Source: Punica granatum (Eukaryota > Streptophyta > Magnoliopsida > Myrtales > Lythraceae). From it: a stretch of DNA of 64,000 nucleotides. Both the position numbers and the translations under genes were made by a program. Below, one piece after another: positions 58,863 through 64,000 of this stretch. Within the stretch, counting starts at the first letter, position 1. Each line of letters opens with the position of its first letter. The notes under the pieces were generated by a model that worked only from the letters and a program-made list of their open reading frames with translations, searched no databases and was not told the origin of the DNA. The stretch covers positions 9,557,001 through 9,621,000 of the forward strand of contig NC_045127.1 in the NCBI RefSeq assembly GCF_007655135.1. Reading direction: 5' to 3'.

Positions 58863-60502
58863 AGTTTTAGATACGAACATTACATATCAATGATCATCAT
58901 CCTGGACAAATTTAGAGTAAACATGCCTCTACCACTCATTAGACATTGTAAACGTGGAATGTCCTTTCTTCAAAATTTTACTTTTATCTCCTATATATAT
59001 AAATGAATTTTTAATTTTATAGTTGCATTTCATATATAGTTAAGTATCAAAACTATTCACAATATATTTATTTAAAATATTAACTAAAAGTACATAACCA
59101 TGCAACGATGGGGCTGAGCGACTTCTTAAAAGTAAGAAAAAGGAAAAAACATCTTCACTATTTTACTAGATCTTATTGTATTACTGATGGTCTTTACCAT
59201 GACATGTCTTTTTCTTATGTTATTACCAGGAAATGCTGCAGCCATGGGAGGATTTTTTTTTTAACGAGTATTTATTCAGAAAAATCTTCTTTTTAAGCAA
59301 TATAATTTATATTTTGTTTCCCTACAAAACGACATTATATAATCCTTTGCAAACTATTTTCATTGACAAGTTAATTACAATTCCACAATATTGGAGCAAA
59401 TATCATATGCTCAAGTAATAGATCTCCCTCTAATTAATCAGTCATTATCAACTTCTTTTGTATAATTGTTGATCATTTGTTACTTGCAATGGGATGGAGT
59501 CGACTCATCACGTGCCATATAGAAGAGGCCCACTTAAGAGGTACTTATTTTTCATTTTTCAGCATTCATCAAAGGTTCTTGTTCCGTGTAAACTATCGTT
59601 TCCTTTGAGAAGAGGAGAGTGCCTCTTGTGCGAATTTATAAGGTCGGAAAGGCTCTCATTCCTTCTCAGTGCACGATTGCTTCTTGGTTATCCATCACGA
59701 TGTATAATTTCTCGTGGTTGCTCTTGTGTCGACATGACCAACCCCATATCCCTAGCTATATTGTTGTTTCTTGATCTCAGCGAACTTCAATTGTAATATG
59801 CCCATAGCTCGTTCATTCGGTTTATTTTTTGTTTCTGTTATCATTGTCGTCAAATAGTTTTGTTACATCTAGCGTTAAAGTTACTTGATTATGTTTATCT
59901 ATATATATATATATTACTTGATTATGTATCATAAGCTATGTTTCTCAACTAATCCTCTTAATTACAAAAGAGTTGTGGTTTCTTATCTTAAGGGTTTGAT
60001 TTTGACACTGATTAATGACTTGTTCATAATGTATACTAGGATGAAGATTGTATAAATTCAAGGTATTCCACCAAGAATAAGGAAGAAAGGCTACCTTGAA
60101 TTAGGACTTCCCTATATTTTAAGATATCAACATCAATACCCTCTGTAAACTTTTAAAAATAGTATCACGATTCTTGAAATAGGGACGTCGATGTCTCATC
60201 TTAAAAGGGTTAATTGCGTAAAAAGGCCTAACATTTGCAATTAATTTCAAATATATACATCTCAACCTTTGAATTGTTGCCGAAATAAACCTATAATAAT
60301 TTGCAATCTTTGCCAGTATGGACCTCTGTTGATTTTCTATGGACTTTACGCTTTCTTTCGGGCGTTCCAGTGGCTCAAAACTGCATAAGTATAAAGAAAA
60401 ACTACTATATTATTTTAAGCATGATAAAATAATTTACCACTGTATCCAATAAAAAGAGCTATCAGATTACTCATCATAGTCTAATTGGATACATACATAC
60501 AC

Positions 60503-60533
<31 letters not shown>

Positions 60534-61480
60534 TATAAAACAATGAGTCCAGAGACTTTTGACATCAACAGTGACCATGGAAGAGGCTATAGGGTGCCAA
60601 CTTTGAACTATTGTAACCTTTCAAAGACGCGAATTGAACAAGGGTCAAGAAAAGTAGATGAAGAAAAAATATTTGTCAACAAACCCTTTTTAGCAAACAT
60701 TTGAAATGATAGTCATTCTACGCTATAATTGAACGTTCAAACAGATTTGAAATTGACTACAACTGTCGAGCTTTTTTACGCATATTAACTCTTTTAATAA
60801 TACAATGTCAGTGTTACTTGACGAATCTATAAATGTGCCCTTGAAATTTATCCTTATTATATTTCTTTGGGAAAAATGTCGTGCAAGATGTACTTCATAG
60901 TTCCGGTAAGAGTCGAAAGGAAAAGGAAATTTTTAGTACAAGTAAATAGCTATTTTTCTTTCGCCCAAAAGAAATAGCTATTCGCGTGTGCAACAAAACC
61001 ACATACATATGTAAAATGTTCCCCTTATTTTCAGTTATTATTGATCGGAGACTATTTCCGATGTGTGCAAACTTATTCAAGGTGGTTCGTCGGCGTCGGA
61101 CCACGTTGAAGTGGGTGACTGACCCGGGCGATGCGACTTAGCTCCACCTACGCTGGCCAAGGTCGGCCCTGCTGCTGGGCAACGAGGCGATGGGGCAGGG
61201 CCATTATTAGAAATCATGAACAAATGCTGGGGTCTTTTTTGTAATAACAGCTATTTTGACTGTAATTTGGAAAGTGGAACAATTTCTCCCGGAAACAAAA
61301 TGCGGAAGAAGAGAAGTTATCGAGTGATCCTATCTCGTCACGTGACGGAAAGAAGTGTCAATTAAATGCATGAAATAAAAAAATTATTGCTAATCACTCG
61401 GATAATTATCATAATTATTTTTCATTAAATTATTAATTCTTTCTCATCACGTAAGTACGAGACATAATCATTTAAAATTT
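58863..61480. other. AT-rich intergenic DNA
   Basis: No gene is supported; open frames at 59108-59418 and 59494-59796 have no known domain. A CATA microsatellite lies at about 60495-60528. At 60208 a sequence GGGTTAATTGCGTAAAAAGG resembles the outer end of the Mutator-like elements, without a matching opposite end. A short GC-rich island sits at 61100-61205. Confidence 0.45.
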
Positions 61481-62300
61481 TATCGTCCAAGACTGAGTTG
61501 AGAGAACTTTTCTTCCAGGTAACTTCTAATGGAAACGCATTAAGATGCAAAACAACAAAGCAAAGCAGCTTTATATGCACTTCCCCATTTAATTCGAAAA
61601 TACAAAAACATATCTATCGAGGGCTCGGAAAGTACATATCCAATGGATACGCAACCCGACCTGTATGTCTTTCTAATAGATATTGTAGGAACCATTCGAG
61701 CTTTCGTACTTCTCAGGCACATCAGAAAATTGACGCGTTCTCAGCTCTGTAAAGTATAAATACCAAGCGACACTCGACATTTCTGTGGAATCTGCGCAAA
61801 ATATCAGATAATCTATACGTTCTCAGCTCCTTGGACTTGTAGATGCTACATATTGACTGTCATGTGTTGGGGTTCAGTGCTACACCAGTGTTAAGGTTGC
61901 GAGCATTTCTCGGATCCTGGAGTAGTCCCAGGCAATGCTCAGCGGACTGCATCCGATGAACCCCTGTCCCAGTAAATTGTCCAATACAATTAAGTGTCAG
62001 CTACGCAGCAGTCCCTTAATCCAGGAACGTTCATCGCTCAAATTGCCTAAATCCATCTTGGAATTATCGTGTTGATAGCCATGTTGACCTGCCAAATCAT
62101 ATCCCTGACCAGCTCTCCTACGTCGGAAGACTTAGAAACTATGGGCCACAACTGTATCAGGAAGAGCCTCTCGACAGTAAGAAACTGAAGACCTAATTTG
62201 CTCATGCAATTTTCCCCAACCCCCCATTTCCTAGCAACGGAATTCCTTATAGCAGGCAGTTTGCAGTACTAGCAATTCGGTGGGTTCTTACTTAGGCTGG
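61481..62300. other. Unassigned sequence near the NLR-like relic
   Basis: The composition is more balanced than the flanking intergenic DNA. On the - strand a stretch reads KLGLQFLTVERLFLIQLWP and ELVRDMIWQVNMAIN (about 62195-62055) before a stop, which might be further decayed coding DNA, but it is not identifiable. Confidence 0.3.
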
Positions 62301-62309
62301 TCGATGCCA

Positions 62310-62815
62310 CTAGGCTAGCTTTGTCTGAGGTGCTATCCCAAGGCATGTTCCTAGGAATTCTAGCAGTTCGAACACATTACGGGGAATAAATTTGGTCATG
62401 GAATCTCCCATTGCCTTTAATGATTTGACCAACTCTGGTCTCGATATATTTGATACTGAAAGAGATTCGGCGGCAGGTTCCGAGTTATCAGAAAAGTGGT
62501 ATACTCTGTCAAGAATGGCCTCTATCCTCAGCTGAAACCATGTTCAAAATGCAGTCTAAATTCATCAAGAGCGTCCTCAATGAGAAAAGCAACATCAGTT
62601 AGGTGCCTGACCAACTCCAAAGCCGTTGATTGGCTCTGTTTCCTCTGTAAATCATCCTTTCTCAGGAATCCATGGATCCCTTGCATCTCGGGATTGATAT
62701 ATTTGATTGAATACAGGAGCTGCACCTCATTCAGGACCGAGGTTACAATGTTTCTGATCCTAGGCCGTCGACCATTTCTGTCTGGTTGGATTTCCTGATT
62801 AGGATTCCGGTCCCT
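62310..62815 (-). pseudogene. Possible NLR (coiled-coil, Rx-N type) relic with frameshift
   Basis: On the - strand the frame from about 62815 to 62528 includes VTSVLNEVQLLYSIKYINPE, MQGIHGFLRKDD and VRHLTDVAFLIEDALDEFRL. The last phrase has the shape of the Rx-N coiled-coil motif of plant NLR immune receptors (EDVLDEF-type core after a V/R-x-L stretch), with the usual helix spacing before it. The frame stops just after, but a second frame (62533-62310) continues with QLRIEAILDRVYHFSDN and ELVKSLKAMGDSM, so a one-base shift separates the halves. No NB-ARC (P-loop) or LRR is found. It is either a decayed NLR start or an unrelated helical protein fragment. Confidence 0.35.
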
Positions 62816-62829
62816 TCAGCAACTGCAAA

Positions 62830-64000
62830 GGCCAAGGCTGCTTTTGATGATATCCCGAATTCACTGATTCATAGTTTACTAATAATTCTAAACTTCTACA
62901 TTATGTAATGATCAAAGGAGAGCATATGTAATTCTTTCCCCTGCTTGAAGCAGAACACCTATGACCAGCCCACTATGCACATACCTGTCGATTCCTCCAT
63001 GAGTTTTCTGCCCAGCCTAATCTTACCACCCCATTGCAAGCACACCTTTTACTTCAAAAACTCATTCACTGCATCCCCAATAAACAAGATAAGTTAGACC
63101 ACTCTAATCACAAGCACCTTTCGATACTAGGATCCATAATTTACATTGATAAGAACGGGTGGAATGTCTATTGTCCAATATCCTGAACAAGCGCGCCAAG
63201 ACCCTTATTTACACTGAAGTCTGTCAGTCTCAACATATATAAGACCGTTGAGTTTTTCTGTGGAAGATTTTGTCCTCTAGACTCCGTCCTTTCACAACAA
63301 ATATGGAAGCCCCCAATGCCATTGAAGTTTGCTCGACTGTCTACTCCTTCGATGTTACATTGCCATTGCTGACAGTAGCTATAGCATTGCAATTTGCTAC
63401 ATCTGATTTCTGGTATTCCACTAGGTTTTTGTTCATGGCTCCATGGAAATCAGCATCATTACTCACCTCTCCTAGTGCACCACTAAATTTGGAACTGTGA
63501 CTATAACAAGAGAAATAATTTATATTCATTACTTGAACAGTAAATCAGTAGTAGCTTTAATGATAATTTCCTTTTCCTCCTTCCATTTATAATATATATT
63601 GCACCACTTTACTTAGTTGAACTTGCAATCATTATCCCCATCTTTGTATTGCTCTAATATGCTCATTTATGCTTATCCTTCTCTCCCACAATGTCCCTTT
63701 GGAGCCTCCATTCCCTTGGAATCTCCTGTCAAAACATAGCCATCTCCAGCTGATGGAGCCAGGACGCGATCTCATGTGACTTCCAGAACATGTCATAATC
63801 TGTGCATTTCTGTAGTTGGACTCCGAAGGCGATGCTTGCACTCTCGGGCTTCCTATTGTTCGAACTCATCCTCGTGTTTCTGATTGATGGAGTGAAGGAC
63901 TGATTCTCTCTAAAGTGTGGGTGGAAGATGAATAAGATCATGAAAGTGACTGATGGTTGACCTTCATGATTGAAATTTTTCCGTCTGTTGGAGAACATTT
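62830..64000. other. Unassigned sequence at window end
   Basis: Several overlapping short - strand frames (63168-63529 and 63632-63998) are present. None shows a domain I recognise. The window cuts the last of them at its edge, so a partial gene entering from the right is possible. Confidence 0.35.

Overview
This is nuclear DNA of a flowering plant, most likely a eudicot. The sequence is AT-rich, the genes carry many GT-AG introns, and the intergenic space is packed with small plant-type transposable elements. No species is assigned. There is no bacterial, organellar or viral gene cluster here. I found no previously undescribed multi-gene system; what stands out is the transposon archaeology.

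Four protein-coding genes can be reconstructed exon by exon with the reading frame preserved: (1) a five-KH-domain RNA-binding protein, + strand, coding exons 9525-13141 (696 aa); (2) an amino acid permease of the AAP6/AAP1/AAP8 type, - strand, 13776-17505 (482 aa), convergent with the KH gene; (3) a FAM135/DUF676-type putative serine esterase, + strand, 39435-47263 (15 coding exons, 799 aa); (4) an alpha-tubulin, - strand, 48360-50436 (451 aa), convergent with the esterase gene. These are ordinary cellular functions (RNA processing, amino acid uptake, lipid/ester hydrolysis, cytoskeleton), and nothing suggests that they act as a cluster.

Layout. 1-9.1 kb is transposon-rich: SINE relics, a 738-bp long-TIR Mutator-like element with a 9-bp target duplication, a Harbinger/Tourist-like element carrying a broken calmodulin-like gene fragment, and a complete 585-bp TRIM retroelement with PBS and 5-bp target duplication. 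9.1-17.7 kb holds the KH and AAP6-like genes. 18-38 kb is gene-free and holds a 118-bp tandem array, four further Mutator-like foldback elements, a GC-rich modular block, a 381-bp tandem duplication, SINEs, Helitron-type 3' ends, LTR-like repeats and MITEs. 38.4-50.6 kb holds the esterase and tubulin genes. 50.7-55 kb has promoter-like motifs and one small uncertain ORF. 55-61.5 kb is a repeat desert with an 0.8-kb tandem duplication split by a 5'-truncated LINE. 61.5-64 kb holds a possible decayed NLR (coiled-coil) relic on the - strand.

All calls come from reading the sequence by eye. Exon borders were chosen by splice consensus, reading-frame arithmetic and family knowledge; no alignment or transcript data were used.
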